DNA from: JAMPXD01 sp041481895
GTDB taxonomy: Bacteria; Desulfobacterota; Desulfuromonadia; Geobacterales; Geobacteraceae
DNA: 14,566 nt
Direction: 5' to 3'
Assembly (NCBI GenBank): GCA_041481895.1
Contig: JBGPCQ010000069.1
Coordinates: 1-14,566, forward strand
Positions 7,571 to 13,943 of the stretch are shown here, in pieces; the first letter of the stretch is position 1; every line of letters begins with the position of its first letter. A program made the position numbers and the translations under genes. Under the pieces are notes generated by a model that was given only the letters and a program-made list of their open reading frames with translations, was not told where the DNA came from and ran no database searches.

Positions 7571-7664
7571 CGATGTTCCTTTATGCTGATAGTAGTATTA
7601 ATTGCAACAAAATAAAAGAGATTTGAACGTTCGGCGGATCTCTTTTATTCCCCCCTCGCGCCGT
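7571..7664. promoter_or_regulatory. Divergent intergenic region, HEAT/HD side
   Basis: This is the left half of the intergenic region that separates the HEAT/HD unit from the act operon. On the minus strand, TTGCAA followed after about 16 bases by CATAAA is a poor sigma70-like match and might drive the HEAT gene, but I cannot support a definite promoter. The only strong structure is the inverted repeat at 7611-7649, listed separately. Confidence 0.25.
7611..7649. repeat. Perfect 12-bp inverted repeat between divergent operons
   Basis: AATAAAAGAGAT (7611-7622) is exactly repeated in inverted form as ATCTCTTTTATT (7638-7649) around a 15-base spacer. The spacer contains the 8-bp palindrome GAACGTTC (7625-7632). 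It lies 15 bases upstream of the -35 box of the act promoter and about 40 bases upstream of the HEAT-gene start. It could be an operator for a dimeric regulator serving one or both operons, or a hairpin in a leader transcript. A terminator is less likely, because neither flanking gene ends here and the stem is AT-rich. Confidence 0.6.
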
Positions 7665-7692
7665 TTGACACCCCCTGAATGCCTGCTATCAT
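7665..7692 (+). promoter_or_regulatory. Sigma70-type promoter of the act operon
   Basis: A consensus -35 box TTGACA (7665-7670) is followed after 16 bases by TATCAT (7687-7692), five of six matches to the -10 consensus. Transcription would begin near 7699, leaving a leader of about 55 bases before the ActA start at 7755. This is the best promoter match I saw in the window and it points into the act operon. Confidence 0.7.
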
Positions 7693-7754
7693 AATCAGAG
7701 CGGAACGGGCTTACGCCAGAACCGCCATTTCCCGCTTTCTTCCCGTGGGTTACT

Positions 7755-8270
7755 ATGAAAAAAACCTGGTTAATTGCCGGACTGGCTGTCGCGGCGATCT
7801 CCGTCGGTGCCAGCATGGCTTTCATGTACATCCTGCCGCTCGATTTCCGGGATCGCTCGCCAATCCAACCGCTCGCCTTCAGCCACAAGGCGCATGCCGG
7901 CGACAACGGCATCGCATGCCTCTACTGCCACCGCTACGCACCTAAGTCTCCGGTCGCCGGCATCCCGGCGGTTGCGGACTGCCGGGCCTGTCATCTGTTC
8001 ATATCCCTGAACTCAGCGGAAATCAAGAAGCTCATGGGGTACTGGGAAAAACGGGAGCCGATCCCCTGGGTCAGGGTTTATGGCCTGCCGGACCATGTCT
8101 ATTTCCCCCACATGATGCACATCCGCGCCAAACTCGACTGCACTGCCTGCCATGGCGAGGTGGCTGCCATGGAACGGATCACCCGGACCGCCAGCCTCAA
8201 GATGGGGTGGTGCCTGAACTGCCATCGACAGCATAAAGCCAGCATCGATTGCTGGACGTGTCATAAATGA
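7755..8270 (+). CDS. actA: ActA: pentahaem cytochrome c subunit of alternative complex III
   Basis: A 171-residue protein with an N-terminal signal-anchor (hydrophobic about residues 5-28) and a periplasmic domain carrying five CxxCH haem-c sites: CLYCH (55-59), CRACH (76-80), CTACH (129-133), CLNCH (153-157) and CWTCH (166-170). Candidate distal ligands are His44, His47, His114, His119, His122 and His160. SHKAH near the N-terminus and the PHMMH segment are typical of cytochrome c7/c3-like class III folds and of ActA. In ACIII this subunit passes electrons from the iron-sulfur subunit towards soluble cytochromes. It is first in the operon, 49 bases before ActB1. No strong Shine-Dalgarno sequence precedes the ATG (upstream is CCCGTGGGTTACT), which is odd beside the strong sites of later genes. 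The identification rests on haem count and gene order. Confidence 0.88.
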   Translation: MKKTWLIAGLAVAAISVGASMAFMYILPLDFRDRSPIQPLAFSHKAHAGDNGIACLYCHRYAPKSPVAGIPAVADCRACHLFISLNSAEIKKLMGYWEKREPIPWVRVYGLPDHVYFPHMMHIRAKLDCTACHGEVAAMERITRTASLKMGWCLNCHRQHKASIDCWTCHK

Positions 8271-8319
8271 GTTTCTGCCCGGAATTTCCGAATCAGAAAC
8301 TAAATCTGAGGGAGCCCGA

Positions 8320-10518
8320 ATGAAGCGTAGAACCTTTTTGCAGCTGAGCGGGATGACGGCCGCCGGTGCCGTCCTGGCGGGGTGCCAGTCGCAAAACGAG
8401 AAACTTATACCCTACCTGGTCCCCCCCGACGAGGGGGTGACCCCCGGCAAAGCCGATTATTACGCCAGCTCCTGCCGGTTCTGTCCCGCCGGCTGCGGCA
8501 TCCTGGTCCGGGTGTCCGAAGGGCGGGCCAAGAAAATCGAGGGGAACCCCGCTCACCCGGTCAACCGGGGGAAACTCTGTGCCCGGGGCCAGGCCGTTCT
8601 GCAGGAGCTTTACCATCCCGACCGTGTGCCGCAGCCGCTCAAGCGGAGCGGACCCCGCGGCTCGGGACAATTCACGCGGATTTCGTGGCAAGAGGGACTG
8701 GCACTGCTGACCGGCAGTCTCAAGGAGCTGCAGCGGGAAAAGGCCGCCGACCGCCTGGCCCTGGTGACGCCGCAGTTGCGGGGGACCCTGGCGGAGCTGA
8801 CAACCAGCTTCATGGGCGCCTTCGGCTCGCCCCATCACCTCTCCTTTGAACTGCTCGGCATGGACTGGCTGCGTACGGCCAACCGTCGAAGCTTTGGCCA
8901 GGCGAGCCTCCCCTTTTACGACCTGGCTGAGACCCGCTATCTGCTCAGCTTCGGCGCCGATTTCGTGGAATACCACCTGTCGCCGGTCCAGTACGGCTAC
9001 GCCTTCGGCCGGATGCGGCAGGGGCGGGATACGGTCCGCGGCCATTTTACCTATGTCGGGGGGCGCATGTCGCTGACCGGCGCCTCGGCCGACCGCTGGC
9101 TGCCGGCCCGGCCGGGCAGCGAGGGGACGCTGGCTTTGGGTCTGGCCCGGCTGATCCTTGTGGAGTCCCTTTTCGACGCGGGTTCTCTGACGGCGAACGG
9201 ACTTCGGGCTGAAACGCTGCTGCACACGTTGGAGGGGTACGATCTTTCCCGGGTTGCGGAAAAAACCGGCCTGACGCACAAGGCCATCTCCGAGGTGGCC
9301 CGGGAGTTTGCCACGACCCGTCCGGCGCTGGCCATGGCCGGAGAGTCGGTCGCCTTCCAGACAAACGGCCCGGAATCGGTCCGCGCCATCCAGCTGTTGA
9401 ACCTGCTGGTGGGGAATCTGAACCGGCCCGGCGGGGTCTACCCGGACGGCGGGTCGATGGCCGGAGCCGAAAACTCCTTCACCGAACTCCTTTCCCTGGT
9501 CGCGGCGATGCGCGGCGACCGGATCCGGGTGGCCCTGGTCCATGGTGACCCGGTCCATGCCATTCCTCCGGCCAGCGGCTTTCAGGAGGCACTGGCCCGG
9601 GTGCCGTTCATCGTCAGCTTCTCCTCGCTCATCGACGACACCGCCCTGCAGGCCGACCTGATTCTGCCGGACCACGCCGCGTTGGAAAGCTGGGGAGACG
9701 CGATCCCGCTGGCCGGCGCCCGGCAAGCAGCGGTCGGACTGATGCAGCCGGTGGTGACGCCGCTCTTCGACACCCGCCAGTTTCCCGAGGTGCTGCTGGC
9801 GACGGCCCGCGAGCTTGGGGGGAAGACGGCAGCGGCCTTGCCTCACCAGTCATATCCGGAGATGCTGCAGGGGTGGATGCGCAAGCGGGTTGGCCGTATG
9901 GCCGGCCAGGATTTCGAGGCACTATGGGTCGATCTGCTCCGCCAGGGGGGCCTGTTCGAGACAAAGCCCGGCCAGGGCAAGGGATATCGCTGGGTCCCGG
10001 GCGCCCCGCTGCCCGCACCGGAAGCGCCCCGATTCGCCGGGGATGAAAGGGAATTCCCGCTCCATCTCCAGGTCTATCCTTCCACCCCCTTGTATGACGG
10101 CCGTGGCGCTCCGCTTCCGTGGCTGCAGCAGCTTCCCGACCCGATGACCACCGTGGTCTGGGACAGTTGGGTCGAGATCAACCCCCGGACCGCAGCGGAT
10201 CTGGGGATCGGTTTTGGTGATCTGGTTGAGGTAACCTCTCCCCAAGGGGCGCTCCGCCTGCCGGCGGTGATCTACCCCGGCATCCGCCCCGACATGGTGG
10301 CGATCCCCATGGGGCAGGGGCAGCGGGGGGGAGGACGTTATGCAAAGGGGAGGGGAGTGAACCCCTTGGCCCTGTTGGCGGCGACCATTGAAGGAAAGGA
10401 CCCCCAACCGGCCTGGAACGCCACACGGGTAAGGGTAAGCCGAATATCGGGGAAGGGTGACCTGGTGACGGCCGGGCATCCGCAGGGGAGCTACCGCAGC
10501 GAGCTGATCGGGATTTAA
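8320..10518 (+). CDS. actB1: ActB1: molybdopterin oxidoreductase-family subunit of alternative complex III, Tat lipoprotein
   Basis: A 732-residue member of the DMSO-reductase superfamily. The N-terminus combines a twin-arginine motif (KRRTFLQL) with a lipobox ending LAGC, so Cys22 is probably lipidated after Tat export. Cys52, Cys55, Cys59 and Cys87 (CRFCPAGC...KLCARG) form the classical C-x2-C-x3-C-x27-C [4Fe-4S] motif. The central part contains NRPGGVYPDGGS and NSFTELL, and the C-terminal MopB-type beta-barrel starts near DSWVEINPRTAADLG. Where the metal ligand of true Mo enzymes is expected (GSPHHLSFELLG) I see no Cys or Ser in register, which fits ACIII, whose B1 domain carries no molybdenum. 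GAGGGAG lies 5 bases before the ATG. In many ACIII this part is fused to B2; here it ends separately, 217 bases before B2. A polysulfide-reductase catalytic subunit is the main alternative, but the following actC, actD and actE genes argue against it. Confidence 0.85.
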   Translation: MKRRTFLQLSGMTAAGAVLAGCQSQNEKLIPYLVPPDEGVTPGKADYYASSCRFCPAGCGILVRVSEGRAKKIEGNPAHPVNRGKLCARGQAVLQELYHPDRVPQPLKRSGPRGSGQFTRISWQEGLALLTGSLKELQREKAADRLALVTPQLRGTLAELTTSFMGAFGSPHHLSFELLGMDWLRTANRRSFGQASLPFYDLAETRYLLSFGADFVEYHLSPVQYGYAFGRMRQGRDTVRGHFTYVGGRMSLTGASADRWLPARPGSEGTLALGLARLILVESLFDAGSLTANGLRAETLLHTLEGYDLSRVAEKTGLTHKAISEVAREFATTRPALAMAGESVAFQTNGPESVRAIQLLNLLVGNLNRPGGVYPDGGSMAGAENSFTELLSLVAAMRGDRIRVALVHGDPVHAIPPASGFQEALARVPFIVSFSSLIDDTALQADLILPDHAALESWGDAIPLAGARQAAVGLMQPVVTPLFDTRQFPEVLLATARELGGKTAAALPHQSYPEMLQGWMRKRVGRMAGQDFEALWVDLLRQGGLFETKPGQGKGYRWVPGAPLPAPEAPRFAGDEREFPLHLQVYPSTPLYDGRGAPLPWLQQLPDPMTTVVWDSWVEINPRTAADLGIGFGDLVEVTSPQGALRLPAVIYPGIRPDMVAIPMGQGQRGGGRYAKGRGVNPLALLAATIEGKDPQPAWNATRVRVSRISGKGDLVTAGHPQGSYRSELIGI

Positions 10519-10528
10519 CGAAAAACTA

Positions 10529-10697
10529 CAATTCACCACTAAGGCAATTCACCACTAAGGCACTAAGGACACTAAGTAGAATCGGAAATGCAATCAGGTT
10601 AATCTGTGAAAGACGTAAAGCAATGATTCAATCTCTAGTGCGCAGTTGGTTTCTTTCCCATACGTTTTCTTAGTGATCTTAGTGTCTTAGTGGTGAA
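10529..10697. repeat. CACTAAG-rich palindromic intergenic repeat inside the act operon
   Basis: A 16-bp sequence (CAATTCACCACTAAGG) is repeated in tandem at 10529-10544 and 10545-10560. A 29-base arm at 10548-10576 matches the inverse of 10669-10697 at 26 of 29 positions. The heptamer CACTAAG occurs four times on the left (10537, 10553, 10561, 10570) and its complement CTTAGTG three times on the right (10669, 10678, 10686). About 92 bases of AT-richer sequence lie between the arms. No ORF of useful length fits inside, so it resembles a non-autonomous mobile or REP/MITE-like element. It fills almost the whole gap between ActB1 and ActB2 and could form a large hairpin in the act mRNA. Confidence 0.75.
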
Positions 10698-10735
10698 CAG
10701 CTTTTTCAGGTTTTAAGTGCGAGGAGCCAGGCGAT

Positions 10736-11473
10736 GTGTCCAACCGCAAAGAGACGATTATGGAAAAAATGACAAGTCCGTACAAATGGGGGATGGTGAT
10801 CGACCTGGACCGCTGCACCGGCTGCGGCGCCTGCGTGGTCGCCTGTCAGGCCGAGAACAACGTGGCCATCTGCGAAAAGAAAGAGATCAGCGAGGGGCGC
10901 AACATGCAGTGGCTGCGCATCGAGCGCTTCTGGGTAGGAGAGTACCCGGACGTGCGGGTCCGTTTCCTGCCGGTCCTCTGCCAGCACTGCCACGACGCCC
11001 CCTGCGAGCCGGTCTGCCCGGTTTACGCCAGCTACCACAACCCGGACGGCTTGAACGGCCAGGTCTACAACCGCTGCGTCGGAACCCGTTACTGCGCCAA
11101 CAACTGCCCTTACGCCGTCAGGGTCTTCAATTTCTACTCCCACGAATGGCCGAAACCGCTGGACAACCAGCTCAGCCCCGACATCACCGTGCGCAGCCGG
11201 GGGGTAATGGAAAAGTGCACCTTCTGCGTTCAGCGCATCCGTCGTGCCAAGGAAGAAGCCACGGGGGAAGGGCGGTTGGTCCACGACGGGGAAGTGCAGC
11301 CGGCCTGCGCCCAGACCTGCCCGGCCGAGGCCCTGGTTTTCGGCAACCTGGCCGATCCGCAGAGCCGGGTGGCGCGCCTCTCCCGCAGCCCCCGGCGCTT
11401 CAAGCTGCTGGAGCATCTCGGTACCCACCCCTCGGTCTACTACCTCAAGGGAGGAGGTCGCGAACATGTCTGA
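10736..11473 (+). CDS. actB2: ActB2: four-cluster iron-sulfur subunit of alternative complex III
   Basis: A 245-residue ferredoxin-like protein of the NrfC/PsrB/DmsB type, without a signal peptide, so probably exported with partner ActB1. Four Cys groups are visible: CTGCGACVVAC (Cys27, 30, 33, 37); CQHCHDAPCEPVC (82, 85, 90, 94); CVGTRYCANNC (114, 120, 124, with Thr117 where a Cys is usual); and CTFC (161, 164) with CAQTC (191, 195). The missing cysteine in the third group is the mark of a [3Fe-4S] cluster, so three [4Fe-4S] and one [3Fe-4S] are predicted, as reported for the B2 domain of ACIII. It carries electrons from the quinol site in ActC. GTG at 10736 is chosen because GAGGAG (10721-10726) lies 9 bases upstream; ATG codons at 10760 and 10769 are alternatives. 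The stop overlaps the ActC start by 8 bases. Confidence 0.87.
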   Translation: MSNRKETIMEKMTSPYKWGMVIDLDRCTGCGACVVACQAENNVAICEKKEISEGRNMQWLRIERFWVGEYPDVRVRFLPVLCQHCHDAPCEPVCPVYASYHNPDGLNGQVYNRCVGTRYCANNCPYAVRVFNFYSHEWPKPLDNQLSPDITVRSRGVMEKCTFCVQRIRRAKEEATGEGRLVHDGEVQPACAQTCPAEALVFGNLADPQSRVARLSRSPRRFKLLEHLGTHPSVYYLKGGGREHV

Positions 11474-12836
11474 GCCAACGCTCTCTGCCGCAAAGAGCGC
11501 CGGACAGCTGAACGACGAGCTGCTCTCCTCGCTGCGCCCCCCGACCCGGCGCTGGTATCTGCTCGCCTTCTGCCTCGGGGCGGTGGTGGCCTGGGGCCTG
11601 GCGGCCTTTATCTGGCAGTTGACGCACGGCATGTACGTGACCGGCAAGAACCGTCCGGTCATGTGGGGCTTCTACATCACCGGCTTTGTCTTCTGGGTCG
11701 GCCTCTCCCACTCCGGGACCATGGTTTCCTCGATCCTGCGGCTCTCCCAGGCCAACTGGCGCCGGCCGATCCTGCGCGCCGCCGAGGCGATGACCGTATT
11801 CTGCATCACCGTGGCCGGCCTCTTCCCCCTGATCCACCTGGGGCGCAACTGGACCTTCTTCTACATGATTCCCTATCCCAACCAGCGCGGTCTCTGGCCC
11901 AACTTCCGCTCTCCCCTGCTATGGGACATGACCGCCATCACGGCCTACATCATCGGCAGCACCCTCTTCCTCTACCTCGGGTTGCTCCCCGACCTGGCCG
12001 TGGTCCGCGACCGCTCCGTCGGCTGGCGGCACAAGGTGTATGCGGTCCTCGCCATGGGGTGGCGCGGCAGTGCCCACGAGTGGTCGGTCTACCACAAGGC
12101 CTCGACCCTGATGGCGGCCCTGATCATCCCGGTGGCGGTCTCGGTGCACTCCATCGTGGCCTGGGACTTCGCCGTGACCGTGGTCCCCGGCTGGCACAGC
12201 ACCATCTTTCCCCCCTATTTCGTCATCGGCGCGATCCTGTCCGGGGTTGCGGCCGTGATCACCCTGATGATCATCATCCGCCGCGCCTTCCACCTGGAAG
12301 AGTACCTGACCCCGCTCCACTTCGACAACATGGGGAAACTCCTGCTGGTGATCTCGCTCCTCTGGACCTACGCCTATTTCGTCGAAGTGCAGACCACCTG
12401 GTACGCCCATGAACCGATCGAGTGGGAAGTCTTCAGCTTCATGGCCGACAGGTACACCATCCCTCTGCTGGTGATGCTGGCGGGCAATTCCCTGCTGCCG
12501 ATCACGGCCATGTGTTTCAAAAGGCTGCGGCGTTCGATCGGGATGATGCTGGCGGTTTCGCTGCTGGTCAACGTCGCCATGTTCATCGAGCGCTTCCTGA
12601 TCATCGTGCCGTCGCTCTCCCACAAGAACATGCCCTTTGCCTGGGGGAGCTATACCCCATCCTGGGTGGAGATATCGGTCAACATCGCCGCCCTGGCCGG
12701 TTTTGCCCTGCTCTACACCCTCTTCGCAAAGTTCTTCCCGATCGTGGCGCTTTCCGACGTGCGCGAGCTGGAAGCGCGCAAGGCCGGGGTCCCGTTGGGC
12801 CGCGTCCGGGTGCCGTCCATCACGGGGGAGGAGTGA
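11466..12836 (+). CDS. actC: ActC: NrfD-type quinol-binding membrane subunit of alternative complex III
   Basis: A 456-residue polytopic membrane protein of the NrfD/PsrC family. About ten hydrophobic helices are visible, near residues 30-51, 66-87, 107-126, 150-175, 212-236, 250-272, 290-310, 330-350, 357-382 and 402-424. The segments GLSHSGTMVSSILRL (79-93), RPILRAAEAMTVF (100-112) and HLGRNW (124-129) agree with the conserved quinol-site region of ActC as I know it. The protein oxidises menaquinol in the membrane and delivers electrons to ActB2. The start is set by GAGGAGG (11451-11457), 8 bases before the ATG at 11466. The reading frame is open further upstream, but that part only overlaps ActB2 out of frame. 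Four bases separate its stop from ActD, showing tight co-translation. Length is close to other ActC proteins. Only one NrfD-type gene is present in the operon. Confidence 0.9.
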   Translation: MSEPTLSAAKSAGQLNDELLSSLRPPTRRWYLLAFCLGAVVAWGLAAFIWQLTHGMYVTGKNRPVMWGFYITGFVFWVGLSHSGTMVSSILRLSQANWRRPILRAAEAMTVFCITVAGLFPLIHLGRNWTFFYMIPYPNQRGLWPNFRSPLLWDMTAITAYIIGSTLFLYLGLLPDLAVVRDRSVGWRHKVYAVLAMGWRGSAHEWSVYHKASTLMAALIIPVAVSVHSIVAWDFAVTVVPGWHSTIFPPYFVIGAILSGVAAVITLMIIIRRAFHLEEYLTPLHFDNMGKLLLVISLLWTYAYFVEVQTTWYAHEPIEWEVFSFMADRYTIPLLVMLAGNSLLPITAMCFKRLRRSIGMMLAVSLLVNVAMFIERFLIIVPSLSHKNMPFAWGSYTPSWVEISVNIAALAGFALLYTLFAKFFPIVALSDVRELEARKAGVPLGRVRVPSITGEE

Positions 12837-12840
12837 GACC

Positions 12841-13425
12841 ATGGAAATTCTGGGGATCTTCAGCGATGTCGAGTCCGCCGCAAGGGGGGTGAATGAGCTG
12901 GTCCGGGCGGGCTTCACCGAGGCGCAGATTACCTCGCTGACCTCGGTCCCCTATCCCGACGGCGTGCTGGTCAGGACCGGGAGGAGTTCCTGGTTCCGCT
13001 GGCTGGCACTGGGGGGCGGCCTGGCCGGTGCGGCTGCCGGTTTTGGGCTGGCGGCCGGCACCGCCTGGCTCTACCCGGTGCAGACCGGCGACAAGCCGAT
13101 CATCGCCCTTTACCCGACCGCCATCATCTGCTTCGAGGTCGCTCTGCTCTGCGCCATCATCGGCACCATGACCGGGATGTTCCTGGAGATGGGGCTGCCT
13201 GCCCTGGGGAGGCGCCCCTATGACCCGGCCATTGCCGACGGCTGCATCGGCATCTGTCTCGCTATTCATGCCGGAGGAGAGGTGGTGGCCTGCGGACCTG
13301 GGGATGAGTCGGGTGAGTGCATCGGCGGTATCGCTTCCCTCTCATCCGGGGAACAGATAAGCCGGGCGGAGGAGATCATGCGGGCTGCCGGCGCCGTGCG
13401 GGTCATCGGGGGGGGGGAATCATGA
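12841..13425 (+). CDS. actD: ActD: DUF3341 membrane subunit of alternative complex III
   Basis: A 194-residue DUF3341 protein. The N-terminal cytoplasmic part (1-50) begins EILGIFSDVESAARGVNELVRAGF, the usual opening of this family. It is followed by two transmembrane helices (about 53-78, rich in Gly/Ala, and 92-115). A C-terminal soluble part (120-194) ends in a helix-strand unit, AEEIMRAAGAVRVI. ActD is a structural subunit packed against ActC and carries no cofactor. The start at 12841 is preferred because the purine-rich GGGGGAGGAG lies just upstream and it fits the conserved N-terminus; the frame is open for 68 further codons upstream only by chance. The stop overlaps the next start as ATGA, so ActD and ActE are translationally coupled. 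Confidence 0.88.
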   Translation: MEILGIFSDVESAARGVNELVRAGFTEAQITSLTSVPYPDGVLVRTGRSSWFRWLALGGGLAGAAAGFGLAAGTAWLYPVQTGDKPIIALYPTAIICFEVALLCAIIGTMTGMFLEMGLPALGRRPYDPAIADGCIGICLAIHAGGEVVACGPGDESGECIGGIASLSSGEQISRAEEIMRAAGAVRVIGGGES

Positions 13426-13877
13426 AACGGATCACGAGACTGGCCGTTCTGGCGGCCGCTCCCCTGCTGATGGCAGCCCTCTGGATGGACGAGCAGCCCT
13501 CCTACAAGGCATACGAAGCGCCGGTCCTCTCTCCGCCCGTAACGGCCGTGCCGATTTCCGGCAAGGAAACCGTCTCGCGGGATTCCCGGCTGCACAACCC
13601 CGTTGCCCCGGACGCAGCATCCCTGGCGGAGGGGAAAACGCTTTTCGCCATCAATTGCGCCATGTGCCACGGCCAAACCTCCGCCAAACCCGGACCGGTA
13701 GGCCGGAAGCTCTCTCCCCCCCCGCCCGGCCTCGACCATGATCTCGTGGGAAGCCTGAGCGATGCCGCTATCTTCAAGGCCATCACCTTCGGCTTCGGCC
13801 GGATGCCCCCTTTCCAGGACAAGCTCATACCCCGGGAGCGGTGGAATCTGGTCAATTTCCTGCGGACCCGCATATAA
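13422..13877 (+). CDS. actE: ActE: monohaem cytochrome c subunit of alternative complex III
   Basis: A 151-residue class I-type cytochrome c. An N-terminal signal or anchor (hydrophobic about 7-21) is followed by a linker rich in Pro and Ser, then one haem site CAMCH (79-83) in the context INCAMCHG. The Met ligand is probably Met128 in FGRMPPF, and RWNLVNFLR forms the final helix. In ACIII this subunit is one exit point for electrons to soluble cytochrome c or a terminal partner. The ActE proteins best known to me are lipoproteins; this one has no Cys near the end of the signal, so it is probably soluble or anchored by the uncleaved helix. The start is the ATG that overlaps the ActD stop, with a poly-G tract directly upstream serving as ribosome binding site. 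It is the last gene of the operon; no actF or oxidase gene follows. Confidence 0.87.
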   Translation: MKRITRLAVLAAAPLLMAALWMDEQPSYKAYEAPVLSPPVTAVPISGKETVSRDSRLHNPVAPDAASLAEGKTLFAINCAMCHGQTSAKPGPVGRKLSPPPPGLDHDLVGSLSDAAIFKAITFGFGRMPPFQDKLIPRERWNLVNFLRTRI

Positions 13878-13907
13878 AAGGGCCGGCATTTTTGCCGGCC
13901 CTTTTAT
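13874..13907. terminator. Bidirectional rho-independent terminator between convergent genes
   Basis: A perfect 15-bp stem (ATAAAAGGGCCGGCA at 13874-13888, inverse at 13893-13907) encloses a four-base TTTT loop. The GC core GGGCCGGC is flanked by A and T tracts, so an RNA hairpin followed by U residues forms on either strand. It overlaps the ActE stop codon and lies 36 bases beyond the end of the convergent cytochrome gene, so it probably ends both transcripts. Confidence 0.9.
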
Positions 13908-13943
13908 GCCACTCCCCGGAAAACAGAAGGCTCCCGGAGAAGC

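Noticed and set aside
7623..7637. LexA-type SOS box around GAACGTTC
   Set aside because: The GAAC and GTTC halves touch without the four-base gap of the usual site, and no SOS genes are adjacent.
8293..9846. Minus-strand open frame (517 codons) opposite actB1
   Set aside because: It is antisense to a clear molybdopterin oxidoreductase-family gene and its composition is typical of a shadow frame.
10529..10576. CRISPR-like reading of the repeated CACTAAG units
   Set aside because: The units are 7-16 bp with no regular spacers, they recur in inverted form on the other side, and no cas genes are near.
10734..10772. Short 12-codon frame from an ATG at 10734, overlapping the actB2 GTG start
   Set aside because: It shares the ribosome binding site, but it ends at once, has no recognisable product, and a leader-peptide role has no further support.
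11244..11465. Possible 74-codon N-terminal extension of actC
   Set aside because: It is the out-of-frame reading of actB2; a strong ribosome binding site lies directly before the ATG at 11466.
10706..11662. Minus-strand open frame opposite actB2 and the start of actC
   Set aside because: No motif or start signal is visible; the opposite strand encodes four FeS-cluster Cys groups.
11919..12917. Minus-strand open frame rich in His, Asp and Gly opposite actC
   Set aside because: The His/Asp richness is the reverse reading of membrane-protein codons; the plus strand encodes an NrfD-type protein.
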